From Parvibaculum sp040390855 (lineage in GTDB: Bacteria; Pseudomonadota; Alphaproteobacteria; Parvibaculales; Parvibaculaceae), in assembly GCA_040390855.1 (NCBI GenBank), contig JAZJXO010000031.1, positions 40,013 through 104,012 of the forward strand: DNA of 64,000 nt, in the 5' to 3' direction. Positions 44,502-53,313 of the stretch are shown in pieces; positions within the stretch are counted from its first letter, which is position 1, and the number at the start of each line of letters is the position of its first letter. Both the position numbers and the translations under genes were made by a program. The notes beneath the pieces are model-generated. The model ran no database searches. It was not told the DNA's origin and was given only the letters and a program-made list of their open reading frames with translations.

Positions 44502-46445
44502 GACACCACCAATTCCCGGAACATGCCGGCTTCCATGTGATAAAGCATGTGACAATGGTACGCCCATCGACCTGGTGCATCTGCCGCCACCGCGTATGTC
44601 ACGCGCTGTGCAGGTTGCACACTGATCGTATGTTTACGCACTTGAAATGCACCGCTGGGGCTCTCCAACTCACTCCACATGCCGTGCATGTGAATGGGAT
44701 GAGGCATCATAGTGTCATTGACTAAGACAATTCGCAGTCGCTCGCCTAAGCGAAAATGAACAGGCTTTGCGTCTGAGAATTTCAGTCCGTCAAATGACCA
44801 CATGTAACGGTTCATGTTACCAGTGAGATGAAGCTCGATTTCACGACTGGGTTCTCTGTCGTCGATAGGGCCACCGATAGTGTGCAAATCTGCATAGGTC
44901 AAAACACGACGACCATTGTTCCGCAGCCCTACGCCCGGATCATCAAGATTGGTTCTCGGCATATCAACGTGCATGTCAACGCCGGGACCATATTCGGTTC
45001 GTGCATGCCGAACTTCCGGCGCTTTGGCCGGAGGGGCGGGCATCTTCATGCCTGACATGCCGCCCATGGACATATCCATATGGCCATCCATGCCCGACAT
45101 GCCCGACATGCCCGACATCCCAGACATCCCAGACATCCCAGACATCCCAGACATCCCAGACATCCCAGACATCCCAGNNNNNNNNNNNNNNNNNNNNNNN
45201 NNNNNNNNNNNNNNNNNNNNNNNNNNNNNNNNNNNNNNNNNNNNNNNNNNNNNNNNNNNNNNNNNNNNNNNNNNNNNACATTGACATCGCACCCATCATG
45301 TCTGTCATCGCCAATTGCTGGCGCGGATCCATATCAGGGACTTCTGCTTCCATGCCGATACTTGGTGTCAGCGTTCCACGCGCATATCCGGTGCGGTCGA
45401 TAGATTGGGCAAAGACCGTATAAGCTTTGTTTTCCTCAGGCGTCACCAAGACGTCAAAAGTTTCAGCCACACCAATGCGAAATTCATCAACCGGGACGGG
45501 AGCGACGTCCTGTCCGTCAGCGGCAATTACGACCATCTTCAGCCCTGGAATCCGAACGTCAAAGTAAGACATGGCTGAGCCATTGATGAATCTGAGACGA
45601 ATTTTTTCGCCTGGTCGGAATATGCCTGTCCAGTTTCCGGCCGGTGCCGATCCGTTCATTAAATATGTGTAAGTATAGCCAGAGACATCGCTCAGGTCGC
45701 CTGGGCTCATCCGCATCTGGTTCCACATGCGGCGGGAGACAATAGCCTTATCCAAACCGTTCGCCGCAACATCTTTCATGAAGTCCACAGCCGTTGGTTC
45801 CGCGAAATTGTAGTAGTCGCTCCGCCGCTTTAACGTTGCGAATATATGTTCAGGAGAGTCGTCACTCCAGTCGCTCAGCATGACAACGTAATCGCGGTCA
45901 CTGCGGAAGCGATCTTGGTTTTCTGGTTCAATAACAATCGACCCGTAAACGCCTGATTGTTCCTGAAAGCCCGTATGCGAATGATACCAGTATGTTCCCG
46001 ACTGCTTCACAGGGAAGCGATAAACAAACGTCTCTCCAGGCGCGATGCCGGGGTAGCTGATGCCGGGCACACCATCCATTTCGAACGGCAGCAATATTCC
46101 ATGCCAATGGATCGATGTCGGGGTGTCGAGGTTATTGGTGACACGCAATGTAACCGTTGTGCCTTCTTTCCAATGTAAAATGGGACCGGGCACCCCGCCA
46201 TTGATCGTCGTGGCCATACGCGACTTGCCCGTATAGTTCACCGGCGTCTTCCCGATATTCAACGAAAAATCAGTACCGCTCAGGACATTTGGATGATCTG
46301 AACTGTTACCATGTGCCTTGCCGTCGAGAGCCCAGGCATAGGGGGAAGGCAAGGTGCTCATGCCAATAGCTGCGCCACCCATTGCAACGCCTTGAACAAA
46401 GCGTCGACGCGAGAGGTTTGGCGTTAGGGGAGGAAAGAGATTCAT
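44498..46445 (-). CDS. copA: Multicopper oxidase CopA, interrupted by an assembly gap
   Basis: This periplasmic copper oxidase converts Cu(I) to the less toxic Cu(II). ATG 46445 precedes a Tat signal (SRRRFVQGVAMGGAAIG). The first cupredoxin domain has SIHWHGILLPF and TYWYHSHTG; the last domain has PHPIHMHGMW and WAYHCHMLYHMEAGM, giving the type 1, 2 and 3 copper ligands. In between is a Met-rich linker with at least nine GMS units, cut by 100 N at 45178-45277. The frames on the two sides match only if the missing length is a multiple of 3, as the 9-bp repeat would give, so the gene is probably intact. Confidence 0.9.
45087..45177 (-). repeat. 9-bp tandem repeat encoding Gly-Met-Ser in copA
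   Basis: The plus strand repeats gacatccca (with gacatgccc variants at the left end), read on the minus strand as GMS. At least nine units are visible before the gap. The repeat is the evident cause of the assembly break. Confidence 0.9.
45178..45277. other. Assembly gap of 100 N
   Basis: Exactly 100 undetermined bases lie inside the copA repeat. The number is a placeholder; the true length is unknown. Confidence 0.98.
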
Positions 46446-46551
46446 GGTGCGCTCCGTTCTCACGAATGTATTCGATCATGGTTTCCACAGCTTTGAACCC
46501 GATCATGGGTGAGGGAAATAGTGATCAATTGACGAAGTGTTAGTGCAAGCA

Positions 46552-46581
46552 CCCCTCCCGCAACAATCGCTGCAGGAGGGG
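46552..46581 (-). terminator. Hairpin between the cupredoxin gene and copA
   Basis: CCCCTCC and GGAGGGG form a 7-bp GC stem with a 16-nt loop, 12 nt past the cupredoxin stop. No T-run follows, so it is at most a weak terminator or an mRNA-stabilising structure. Confidence 0.35.
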
Positions 46582-46592
46582 ACGCTCACCGA

Positions 46593-47129
46593 TTACTTCA
46601 CAGCAATTTTTCCTTCCATGCCGATTTCGGCGTGGCCGGGGTAGTTGCAAGCAAACTCAAATGAACCAGATTTTGTGAAATCCCAAACGAGCTCTTTGGT
46701 CTCGCCCGGCGCCACCGAAACACTATTGCCGTCATTGTGGGTCATTTTCATGCCGGCCATTTCCTGCATCATCTGGCGATGTTCTTGCTGTTCCGCAGCA
46801 CTGGCGATTGTGATCTCATGGTCCTGCGTTCCCTTGTTCGTGAGGATGAACTTGACGGTCTCGCCTTTTTTGAAGTTCATCTCACTAATGTCGAACGCGA
46901 AGTCAGTCGCCGTGACCTTAATTGTCTGCGTCACTTTCGCCGGATCTCCAGGTTTTCCGAAATCAGTCTCTTCGCCTTTGTGGTGATCCTTTTCATTCAT
47001 CATATGATCACCGTCCTTCATGTGATCCCCACTCATCGCGCTTTCAGCAAACGCTGTCCCAGCCATGAGGGGTAGGCTGGTGATAACGGCGAGGGCTGCA
47101 ATCTGGATGGTTTTTGTAAGCGTTTTCAT
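46593..47129 (-). CDS. Periplasmic cupredoxin-domain protein
   Basis: ATG 47129 follows GGAATAG and gives 178 residues. A signal peptide ends at AFAES. A Met/His-rich lead follows (SGDHMKDGDHMMNEKDHHKG), then a cupredoxin fold with copper ligands His (GTQDHEITI), Cys and His (FEFACNYPGHAEIGMEGKI), and a final Met. Related plastocyanin/CopI-like proteins bind periplasmic copper. The gene is upstream of copA on the same strand and is probably in the unit driven by the CueR-type promoter at 47773-47803. Confidence 0.9.
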   Translation of the reverse strand: MKTLTKTIQIAALAVITSLPLMAGTAFAESAMSGDHMKDGDHMMNEKDHHKGEETDFGKPGDPAKVTQTIKVTATDFAFDISEMNFKKGETVKFILTNKGTQDHEITIASAAEQQEHRQMMQEMAGMKMTHNDGNSVSVAPGETKELVWDFTKSGSFEFACNYPGHAEIGMEGKIAVK

Positions 47130-47320
47130 TCGACTATTCCTTGAAGTGATTAACGCGTGAGACTTCATGTGGAGAGCAGCATGCTTCGTTCTGCTCTTTA
47201 CGCAGTTGGCGTCCCATCTGAGTCTTCACCGAGTGAAAGTTCGATTCATTGGCAATAGAGAAGCCGGCTCAACTATCGAAGTTCATCACTTCAATGGAGG
47301 CCGGACGTTCTGTGCGGAAT

Positions 47321-47725
47321 CTAGATTAATATGCGGCCATTGCGGGCATGCATGTCAAAGAAGCCCGTCTGGACATCGCTTTCTCTTGGCCTGAGGCGTA
47401 GTGCGCTTCCTCGGGCTTCAATTAAAGTCGCCAATAACAGGGGCTTGCTGAGCAACGAGACATGGCGTTGGGGGACGTCAAGCTTAGACCTAACACAATC
47501 ATCTGACGTACGAAGCCAAGCTACGATTGACTGGTGCGATGTCTTGCCGTGGTGATGACACTCATGGGCGTCATCCGAATTTGTATTGAGCGTCAGACCC
47601 ATACCGCTGACGTTCGAACGCGCCGCGATCGATTGCGCATCGTCAGAATAGCATGGGGAAGCCGTGGCCAACGCAGTAAGCGCCGCCAAAATTAACCCTG
47701 CAAAAATGAAGACCTTCACCTTCAT
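47321..47725 (-). CDS. Exported Cys/His protein of the copper cluster
   Basis: This 134-residue protein has a signal peptide (VFIFAGLILAALTALATA) and a mature part with three cysteines and a His cluster (SPCYSDDAQ; DDAHECHHHGKTSH; SDDCVRSK), ending with a basic helix. I do not recognise the family. It is the first gene downstream of the CueR-type promoter (start codon about 41 nt from the predicted transcript start), which strongly suggests copper induction. Confidence 0.65.
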   Translation of the reverse strand: MKVKVFIFAGLILAALTALATASPCYSDDAQSIAARSNVSGMGLTLNTNSDDAHECHHHGKTSHQSIVAWLRTSDDCVRSKLDVPQRHVSLLSKPLLLATLIEARGSALRLRPRESDVQTGFFDMHARNGRILI

Positions 47726-47772
47726 TCGGAGTCCAACGATTGTTTGAAATGCAATTCGAACAACATCTTTCC

Positions 47773-47803
47773 ATTTATAGACCTTCCCCTAGGTGGAAGG
47801 TCA
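47773..47803 (-). promoter_or_regulatory. CueR-type copper-responsive promoter
   Basis: On the minus strand TTGACC (47803-47798) and TATAAA (47778-47773) are 19 bases apart, the long spacer of MerR-family promoters. The dyad GACCTTCC-N7-GGAAGGTC (47779-47801) matches the CueR box ACCTTCC-N7-GGAAGGT of E. coli copA and cueO. It would drive the minus-strand copper genes from 47725 downward. No CueR gene is in the window. Confidence 0.85.
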
Positions 47804-47911
47804 AGAGATGAATTCTTGCTCCTGAAATTGTACCGCTCAATGCAGCTTGGTCGCAATCCGACTTTTTAACGAGTAGTTGCTCGCAAAGATTCAGAGGTCT
47901 AACATTGGGGA

Positions 47912-48250
47912 ATGAGCGACAACCTGTGTAAACGCGTTTTTGTCTTCTTGGTGGCATTTGCCCTTTGGGGCGGTGCTATGCCTGTGGCGGCAGAGGCAGC
48001 ACATTCACATGCGGAATTTTCGGCTGAGAAAGTACCGATGTCCTCCGTTGCCGAAACCTCTAATGACACACACGGGAATGGTCTTGCTCATAAATGCGCA
48101 GACGGCATCGTTTGCACACAGACCCTTGCTTGCGATGCTTCAGATGCGAGCTGGCAAGTGGCCGAATGGGAACCGGAGTGGTTTTCTACGGCAGTAAAAA
48201 GGTTGACCAATCGTAGCTTTGGTCCCGAGCCCACACCACCCATATCCTAA
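47912..48250 (+). CDS. Small exported protein with C-A-x-G-x-x-C motif (2)
   Basis: This 112-residue protein has a signal peptide (VFVFLVAFALWGGAMPVAAE), a His patch (AAHSHAEFS), then KCADGIVCTQTLAC, a Trp-rich stretch (SWQVAEWEPEWF), and the tail RSFGPEPTPPIS. It aligns along its C-terminal half with the protein at 31377-31739. It is divergent from the CueR-controlled unit and heads a run of plus-strand exported-protein genes leading to the cus operon. Confidence 0.65.
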   Translation: MSDNLCKRVFVFLVAFALWGGAMPVAAEAAHSHAEFSAEKVPMSSVAETSNDTHGNGLAHKCADGIVCTQTLACDASDASWQVAEWEPEWFSTAVKRLTNRSFGPEPTPPIS

Positions 48251-48470
48251 TTTGAATTTAGCACGCGTTGATTCCTCAGCTTACTGAGCGTCGGCTGCGT
48301 GCACCTTGTCGCTGGCGTTCTTGGTCGGAGATGTTGTTCCGGTCGAGTGAAAGACATCAGGCCGGCGACATACTCAGCACAAAAAATCTCATGCCTCTGT
48401 GGATTCAACGACCAGTTGAACCTTAGTTGACTGGCGTCGCGCAGGGCAAAGCAATTGGAAGGAAACGACG
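48251..48470. other. Intergenic region
   Basis: 220 bases between two small exported-protein genes; no gene or clear promoter is seen. Confidence 0.3.
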
Positions 48471-48767
48471 ATGACTAAATTTATCGCTCTTGCTGCGGTG
48501 GCAGTTCTCTTGTCCGCAGGTGTCGCTCAGGCGGCATCATATGCACCCCAGCCAGGTGGGAAGGGTATGCAACGTGCCATGAATGCAAACCCGGGGCAGA
48601 CAATGTCTGTACCTGGCTGCGAGGCGTCACAAATCTCGCATGCGGGGATGGCACGTAGCGCGCTCACCTTCGGGGGTCGCGAGGGACGAAGGGCCGCTGC
48701 CGTCAGTAACGCTTGTCGAAACTCAGTTTCGATGAGCGGCGACCGAACAAACTACAGCAAGCGCTGA
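48471..48767 (+). CDS. Small exported protein, two cysteines
   Basis: The start ATG 48471 has GGAAGGAAACG upstream. The 98-residue product has a clear signal peptide (LAAVAVLLSAGVAQAA) and a basic mature part with two cysteines that could pair (SVPGCEASQ; SNACRNSV). I do not recognise the family. It is in a same-strand series with the PepSY lipoprotein gene 87 nt on. Confidence 0.6.
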   Translation: MTKFIALAAVAVLLSAGVAQAASYAPQPGGKGMQRAMNANPGQTMSVPGCEASQISHAGMARSALTFGGREGRRAAAVSNACRNSVSMSGDRTNYSKR

Positions 48768-48854
48768 CATAAAAATGAGCCGTCAGCCATCGGCATCTGT
48801 CGTGGCTGACGGTACTCAATCTCCAATAAATTCTGAACGAATGTGAGTTATTCA

Positions 48855-49388
48855 ATGCAAAATGGAAATAAGTTGGCTCCACTAGCGGTGGTTCTTTTGG
48901 CTTTTGTGCTAACTGGCTGCGCAAGCTCTTACCAAGATGATTTTGACACGCTTGAACAAGTGCAAGCTGCAAAATCCGCGAAGATTGATCTTGCTCAGGC
49001 AGAGGACATTGCCAGCCGGGCAGCAAAAGGTATTCCGGTCGAAATCAGGTTTCACTCGCGGCCTGTTGGGCCGTACTACGCTGTCAAACTGCTCGAAAGT
49101 GATGCAATCAACTATGTTGCTCTCGATGCGAACAGTGGCTCAATTTTGACTGTGGAAGGAAAATGGCACCAGGTGCCCTGGTTAAAGCGTCGCAACAGGT
49201 CTGAGCGGGTGCATACTCAAAATGCAGATGTTTCGTTAAGTGACGCGATCGCGAAAGCGGAGGCCATTACCGGTGGGAAAGCCGTCGAAATGACGGTCGA
49301 TAACCAACGTAATCCGCAAGCCTATCAAATTAGCTCAATTCACGATGATGTGTTTTCGACAACGAAAATTGGGTTTCGCGGCGAATAG
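48855..49388 (+). CDS. PepSY-repeat lipoprotein (paralogue 2)
   Basis: About 177 residues with lipobox FVLTGC and two PepSY-like repeats: IDLAQAEDIASRAAKGIPVE...YAVKLLESDAINYVALDANSG and VSLSDAIAKAEAITGGKAVE...YQISSIHDD. Repeat order, the DANSG turn and the segment after it match the lipoprotein at 30639-31166. Each copy is near one RND operon. GTG 48843 is an alternative start. The anchored periplasmic protein may assist metal handling; the function is unknown. Confidence 0.78.
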   Translation: MQNGNKLAPLAVVLLAFVLTGCASSYQDDFDTLEQVQAAKSAKIDLAQAEDIASRAAKGIPVEIRFHSRPVGPYYAVKLLESDAINYVALDANSGSILTVEGKWHQVPWLKRRNRSERVHTQNADVSLSDAIAKAEAITGGKAVEMTVDNQRNPQAYQISSIHDDVFSTTKIGFRGE

Positions 49389-49560
49389 CCGTTGGAGAGC
49401 AGGGAATGGCGGGTTTTCGGCGTTTGAGTAACATGGTGACGATTGCCCGCCTTTTTCTATTTCGGTGTTTTTGCCAAACCGGAAAATTGAAGGGGAAATG
49501 CTCATATTTGAGTAAGCGCATTTAAATTGAGATTAATCGACGATGTGGTAGGTCTTAGGG

Positions 49561-49905
49561 ATGGCTAGTCTCGTTGTTCGCAGATTTTTTATGGTGCTTG
49601 CCGTCGTGGCGTTTGCAAACGTCTCGACGAACGTATCTGCACAGGCGCCTTGTGGAACCGTAGATTCCACGATGAATATGTCATCGATGGACCATTCGAA
49701 GGGCGATAGTGAGATGCCCTGTAAGAGTGCCAATCCGAATTGTGCGGTTGGTGTTTTGTGCGTAAGCATTATGGCGCCGCCAATGCTGAGCGTATCAATG
49801 ACTGTTCGGCCTATGACACTCATTGCGGCCATCAATTGGACTGAAATCCTGCCCAATGGTATTGCTGTTTCGCCCCAACTCGCCCCTCCTAAATCCCTCG
49901 TTTGA
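49561..49905 (+). CDS. Small exported protein with C-A-x-G-x-x-C motif (3)
   Basis: This 114-residue protein has a signal peptide (VRRFFMVLAVVAFANVSTNV), a Met/His/Cys segment (STMNMSSMDHSKGDSEMPC), NCAVGVLC and a proline tail (SPQLAPPKSLV). The motif and the tail match the other two members, though the middle differs. It lies 273 nt upstream of the FixH/YtkA-like gene that opens the cus operon. Confidence 0.6.
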   Translation: MASLVVRRFFMVLAVVAFANVSTNVSAQAPCGTVDSTMNMSSMDHSKGDSEMPCKSANPNCAVGVLCVSIMAPPMLSVSMTVRPMTLIAAINWTEILPNGIAVSPQLAPPKSLV

Positions 49906-50178
49906 TCACGCGACCTGCTTAACGGCGGCTCGTGCATTTCCCTCATTCCGTTGACCCAATTGTGTCGTGCGCTCACCGCGCCGACGCGGGTCATGAGCAT
50001 TCACATGTTGTCGAAATGCTGAGTTGTTTCGAGACAACAATGCCCGTTGCATTTTTCGGGCAGAAGACGCTCAACCGGATCGAGGCTCGCGCCGACGCCT
50101 GGTCGCCCCATGCGTTGGCTACATGATCAAATTTGCTGCGGGCTGGTTTCATCCCCCCGGCACAGGATGGATTGCAAC
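49906..50178. other. Upstream region of the cus operon
   Basis: About 270 bases without a supported gene. A loose inverted repeat (gttgtcgaaa...tttcgagacaac) lies near 50007-50038. No CueR-type box was found here. Confidence 0.3.
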
Positions 50179-50583
50179 ATGTCTACTAAACATCTCGCCT
50201 TTACGCTTCTAGCTGCCCTCGCAATCGGTGCGTCACTTTCCGCAACGCCTGTGTTTGCAGCAGCCTCTGACTATCAATTTGCACTTGTAGCGACGGATGC
50301 CGCGGGTCCGAAAGCAACCGATGTCACGGTGAAACTTTCTCACATGCCGGATGGTGACGCGGTAATTGACGCTGTCATATTCGAGACAAAAGCGGATATG
50401 GCCCCCTCCGGAATGGCCGGCATGTCCGGACAGACTTCTAAAGTGCAAACCGGCACGACGCCCGGGACCTATATCATTCGAACGGAAACATTGATGGGTG
50501 GCACTTGGGCCATGGCTCTTGCCGCAAAAGTTCAGGGTGAAGCTGAGACCGTGCGGGGCACCATTCACTTTGAAGCAAAGTGA
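50179..50583 (+). CDS. FixH/YtkA-like periplasmic protein
   Basis: ATG 50179 with AGGATGG upstream gives 134 residues. A signal peptide (LAFTLLAALAIGASLSATPV) precedes an immunoglobulin-like YtkA/FixH fold: YQFALVATDAAGPKATDVTV, SHMPDGDAVIDAVIFETKAD, a Met patch (MAPSGMAGMSG) and GTYIIRTETLMGGTWAMALA. Such proteins commonly precede CusC-like genes in alphaproteobacterial copper operons. The stop is 1 nt before the next start codon. Confidence 0.78.
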   Translation: MSTKHLAFTLLAALAIGASLSATPVFAAASDYQFALVATDAAGPKATDVTVKLSHMPDGDAVIDAVIFETKADMAPSGMAGMSGQTSKVQTGTTPGTYIIRTETLMGGTWAMALAAKVQGEAETVRGTIHFEAK

Positions 50584-50584
50584 G

Positions 50585-51898
50585 ATGAAGTTCTCCATTT
50601 TAGGCCGACAATTCATCGGTCAGTGGATACCCAAGCGCAAGCTTGGGTATCTTCGGGTGCTCGTCATTGCACCAGCGTTGCTCGTTGCACTGCCATCGAT
50701 TGCATCGGCAGGGATGGACGAAGCGCTGCCTGGCGCAACTGTCGAGAGCGTCCTGTCATTGGCTCAGCGGCTAAGTCCGGAGCTGGTTGCGCGGGCGCTT
50801 GATGCTGACGCTGCGAGATCCCGCATTGAAATCGCCTCGGCCCTTCCTGACCCGACCATTCGTATCACGGACGATGAAATGCCGCGCGTCAGTGGTCCGA
50901 GACAGACGATGCTCGTCTACGGCATTGAGCAGAGGTTCCCGCTTTGGGGAAAGAGGGATCTGATGAGGGCCATTGCGACGGCCGAAGCAGATCGCTTTAG
51001 CGCGCAAATTCACGCGTCGGATGCGGAACTTACCGAACGTGTCAAAGTCGCGTTCGCTGCCTATTACTACGCGACGCATGCTCTCGCCGTCAGCCGGCAA
51101 CTTCAGAAATCCAATCGCAAAATTCTGGCGACCCGGCGGAGCCAATATACTCAGAACAGCGGAAGTCAGAGCGACACTTTAAAATCTGAAATTGACGGAT
51201 CGCGTATCGAGGCCACGATCATAAAGCTGACATCTCAGGTGAATGCGGCGCGAGGCAGTTTGAACGCCCTGTTGCTGCGCCCCCTGAACGCTCCATTGGC
51301 AGCAGCGACATCCCTACCACCCATTCCGGGGGAAGAGGCACTCGACGCCGAGCATCTTGCCGTTCGGGCATTGTCGGGCAACCCGATGCTCCGCGCTGAT
51401 TTGGCGGATATACGCGGCGCGGAGGCAAAGCAGGATTTGGCGCAAAAGTCCTGGTATCCGGACATTACATTGGGCGTGAGTGCCATTGATCGCAGAAACA
51501 ACGGACCGACCGGATATGTCGCATCTGTCGGCATTGATGTGCCACTCCAATGGGGACTGCATAAAGCCGTTACACGCGAGGCGACGGCGACGCTGGGCGC
51601 TGAACGCGCGGACCGTGATGCGCGTCAGGTTGAATTGCGACAAGCCATTGCGGAGGCGGCAGCGGCGCTCGAAAGCTCAAATCAAGCCAGAATTTTATAT
51701 GAAAACAAATTGCTGCCGCAGAACAAGGCCTTATTGCAATCCGGTATGGCGTCCTACGCAGCCGGAAAAATGAATTTGGCAACCGTCCTTGAGGCGGAAC
51801 TCGCCTTCTATCAAACCCAAATGGAATTCCTCTCTGTGGAATTTGAAACGCAGCGCCAGCTCGCAACAATCGAGCGTCTCGTTGGAGAGAAACTATGA
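50585..51898 (+). CDS. cusC: Outer-membrane efflux protein, CusC type
   Basis: 437 residues from ATG 50585, one base after the FixH-like stop. The signal sequence contains LVIAPALLVALPSIASAG. TolC-type features include SALPDPTIRITDDEMPRVSG, EQRFPLWGKRDLMRAIATAE and a second half with SWYPDITLGVSAIDRRN and VDVPLQWG-like strands. The DPT-x-R and LWGKRDL patterns are typical of CusC-like channels that go with CusAB. It overlaps cusB by 4 nt (ATGA). Confidence 0.87.
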   Translation: MKFSILGRQFIGQWIPKRKLGYLRVLVIAPALLVALPSIASAGMDEALPGATVESVLSLAQRLSPELVARALDADAARSRIEIASALPDPTIRITDDEMPRVSGPRQTMLVYGIEQRFPLWGKRDLMRAIATAEADRFSAQIHASDAELTERVKVAFAAYYYATHALAVSRQLQKSNRKILATRRSQYTQNSGSQSDTLKSEIDGSRIEATIIKLTSQVNAARGSLNALLLRPLNAPLAAATSLPPIPGEEALDAEHLAVRALSGNPMLRADLADIRGAEAKQDLAQKSWYPDITLGVSAIDRRNNGPTGYVASVGIDVPLQWGLHKAVTREATATLGAERADRDARQVELRQAIAEAAAALESSNQARILYENKLLPQNKALLQSGMASYAAGKMNLATVLEAELAFYQTQMEFLSVEFETQRQLATIERLVGEKL

Positions 51899-53313
51899 CC
51901 AGAAATGTAATGCTGGACCTTGCGGGCATTGCGATTGTGTCGGGCCTCTTTGTACTGTCCGGCGCCGTTTTCCTTCCCGCTGAGGCATGGGGTAGTTCGC
52001 ATGACTTAAGTGAGCCGCTTTATTATCAGGACGGATCGGGCAAACCATCTTATTCCGCGGCGCCGAAGGCGGATGAGAATGGACAGGCTTATGTACCGAT
52101 CTATGAGGATAAGCCGCTAGCTCAACCTGACAGGCAAGCATCGGGTAGCTCAGCGTCCAGAACAGATTCAATCAGCAGTGAAGGCAAGATTCTCTACTAC
52201 CGAAATCCGATGGGGCTGCCGGACACGTCTCCTACGCCCAAAAAAGATTCCATGGGGATGGACTATATCGCGGTTTACGCCGACGAAGCGGGTGATGACA
52301 GCGGTGCTGTTCGTATTAGCCCGGCAAAGATCCAAACGCTTGGTGTGCGTACTGAATTGGTTAAGATGCGGCCGGTGGACCGATCAACGCGCGTTGTGGG
52401 GCGCGTTGTCGTTGATGAGGCGAGAGTGGTGACTATTGATCCCCGCTTTGAAGGTTGGATCACTAAGCTTTTTGCCAACACGACCGGCATGCTTGTCAAA
52501 CGGGGCGAGCCACTGTTTGCGGTCTATAGTCCGGAAGTGGCGCTTACCGAAGAAGAATATTTGATCGCCGCAAGCGCCGGGGGTGCCTCTGCGATCGGTT
52601 CCGGCGACATGAAAAGCGCAACGTTGCGCAAGCTGAAATATATGGGCATTCCCGACGAGGAAATTTCCAGACTGAGACGGACCGGCGTTGCCAATCAGGA
52701 AATCATCTATCGCTCACCGACGAGCGGCACAATCTTGGAAAAAAATGCCATTGAAGGCATGAGATTCAATGCGGGCAGCTCGTTGTTCCGGATTGCCGAT
52801 CTCTCGTCGGTGTGGGTGCTAGCCGATGTCTTTGAACAAGATATTTCAGCGATCCGTATAGGTGATCCGGTCAGGATCACAATAGACGCCGTTGATGACC
52901 GGGCGATTTCGGGCGAGGTTTCATTCATATATCCCACAGTCGAGAGCGCTACCCGTACAACAAAAATTCGGGTCATCGTTCCGAATGCCGACCTTCTTTT
53001 GAGAGACCAGATGTATGCCACTGTCGAAGTGACGTCGTCTGAGCCCGGCCGTGATGTCCTGTCTCTGCCGACATCGGCCATTCTCGACAATGGCAAAGAA
53101 CAAGTCGTTCTCGTCGATAGGGGGGAAGGAAGATTCGAACCTCATAGCGTCGAAATCGGAACGCGGAATGGCGCCTATGCAGAGGTTTTGCGGGGTGTTG
53201 AACGGGGGGACAAGGTTGTCGTCAGCGCCAACTTCTTGATCGATTCCGAAAGCAACTTGCGCGCCGCGCTCAAAAGTTTCGTCGCCCCCGATCAGGAAGG
53301 CAATCAGCCATGA
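51895..53313 (+). CDS. cusB: RND periplasmic adaptor, CusB type
   Basis: This 472-residue membrane-fusion protein carries two copies of the heavy-metal-binding module after the signal anchor. The second is typical (ILYYRNPMGLPDTSPTPKKD followed by SMGMDYIAVY). The first (LYYQDGSGKPSYSAAPKADE) has lost the Met residues. The hairpin/lipoyl part (YRSPTSGTILEKNAIEGMRF) and barrel (VWVLADVFEQDISAIRIGD) follow. CusB binds Cu(I)/Ag(I) and passes it to CusA. It overlaps both cusC and cusA by 4 nt. Confidence 0.9.
   Translation: MTRNVMLDLAGIAIVSGLFVLSGAVFLPAEAWGSSHDLSEPLYYQDGSGKPSYSAAPKADENGQAYVPIYEDKPLAQPDRQASGSSASRTDSISSEGKILYYRNPMGLPDTSPTPKKDSMGMDYIAVYADEAGDDSGAVRISPAKIQTLGVRTELVKMRPVDRSTRVVGRVVVDEARVVTIDPRFEGWITKLFANTTGMLVKRGEPLFAVYSPEVALTEEEYLIAASAGGASAIGSGDMKSATLRKLKYMGIPDEEISRLRRTGVANQEIIYRSPTSGTILEKNAIEGMRFNAGSSLFRIADLSSVWVLADVFEQDISAIRIGDPVRITIDAVDDRAISGEVSFIYPTVESATRTTKIRVIVPNADLLLRDQMYATVEVTSSEPGRDVLSLPTSAILDNGKEQVVLVDRGEGRFEPHSVEIGTRNGAYAEVLRGVERGDKVVVSANFLIDSESNLRAALKSFVAPDQEGNQP

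Noticed and set aside
45089..45177. CRISPR array
   Set aside because: The repeats are 9-bp coding units without spacers; no Cas genes are in the window.
44976..46463. copA as a frameshifted pseudogene (WDVWDV-type reading across the gap)
   Set aside because: The odd reading is caused by the arbitrary 100-N gap; both sides carry intact oxidase motifs and are compatible with one frame.
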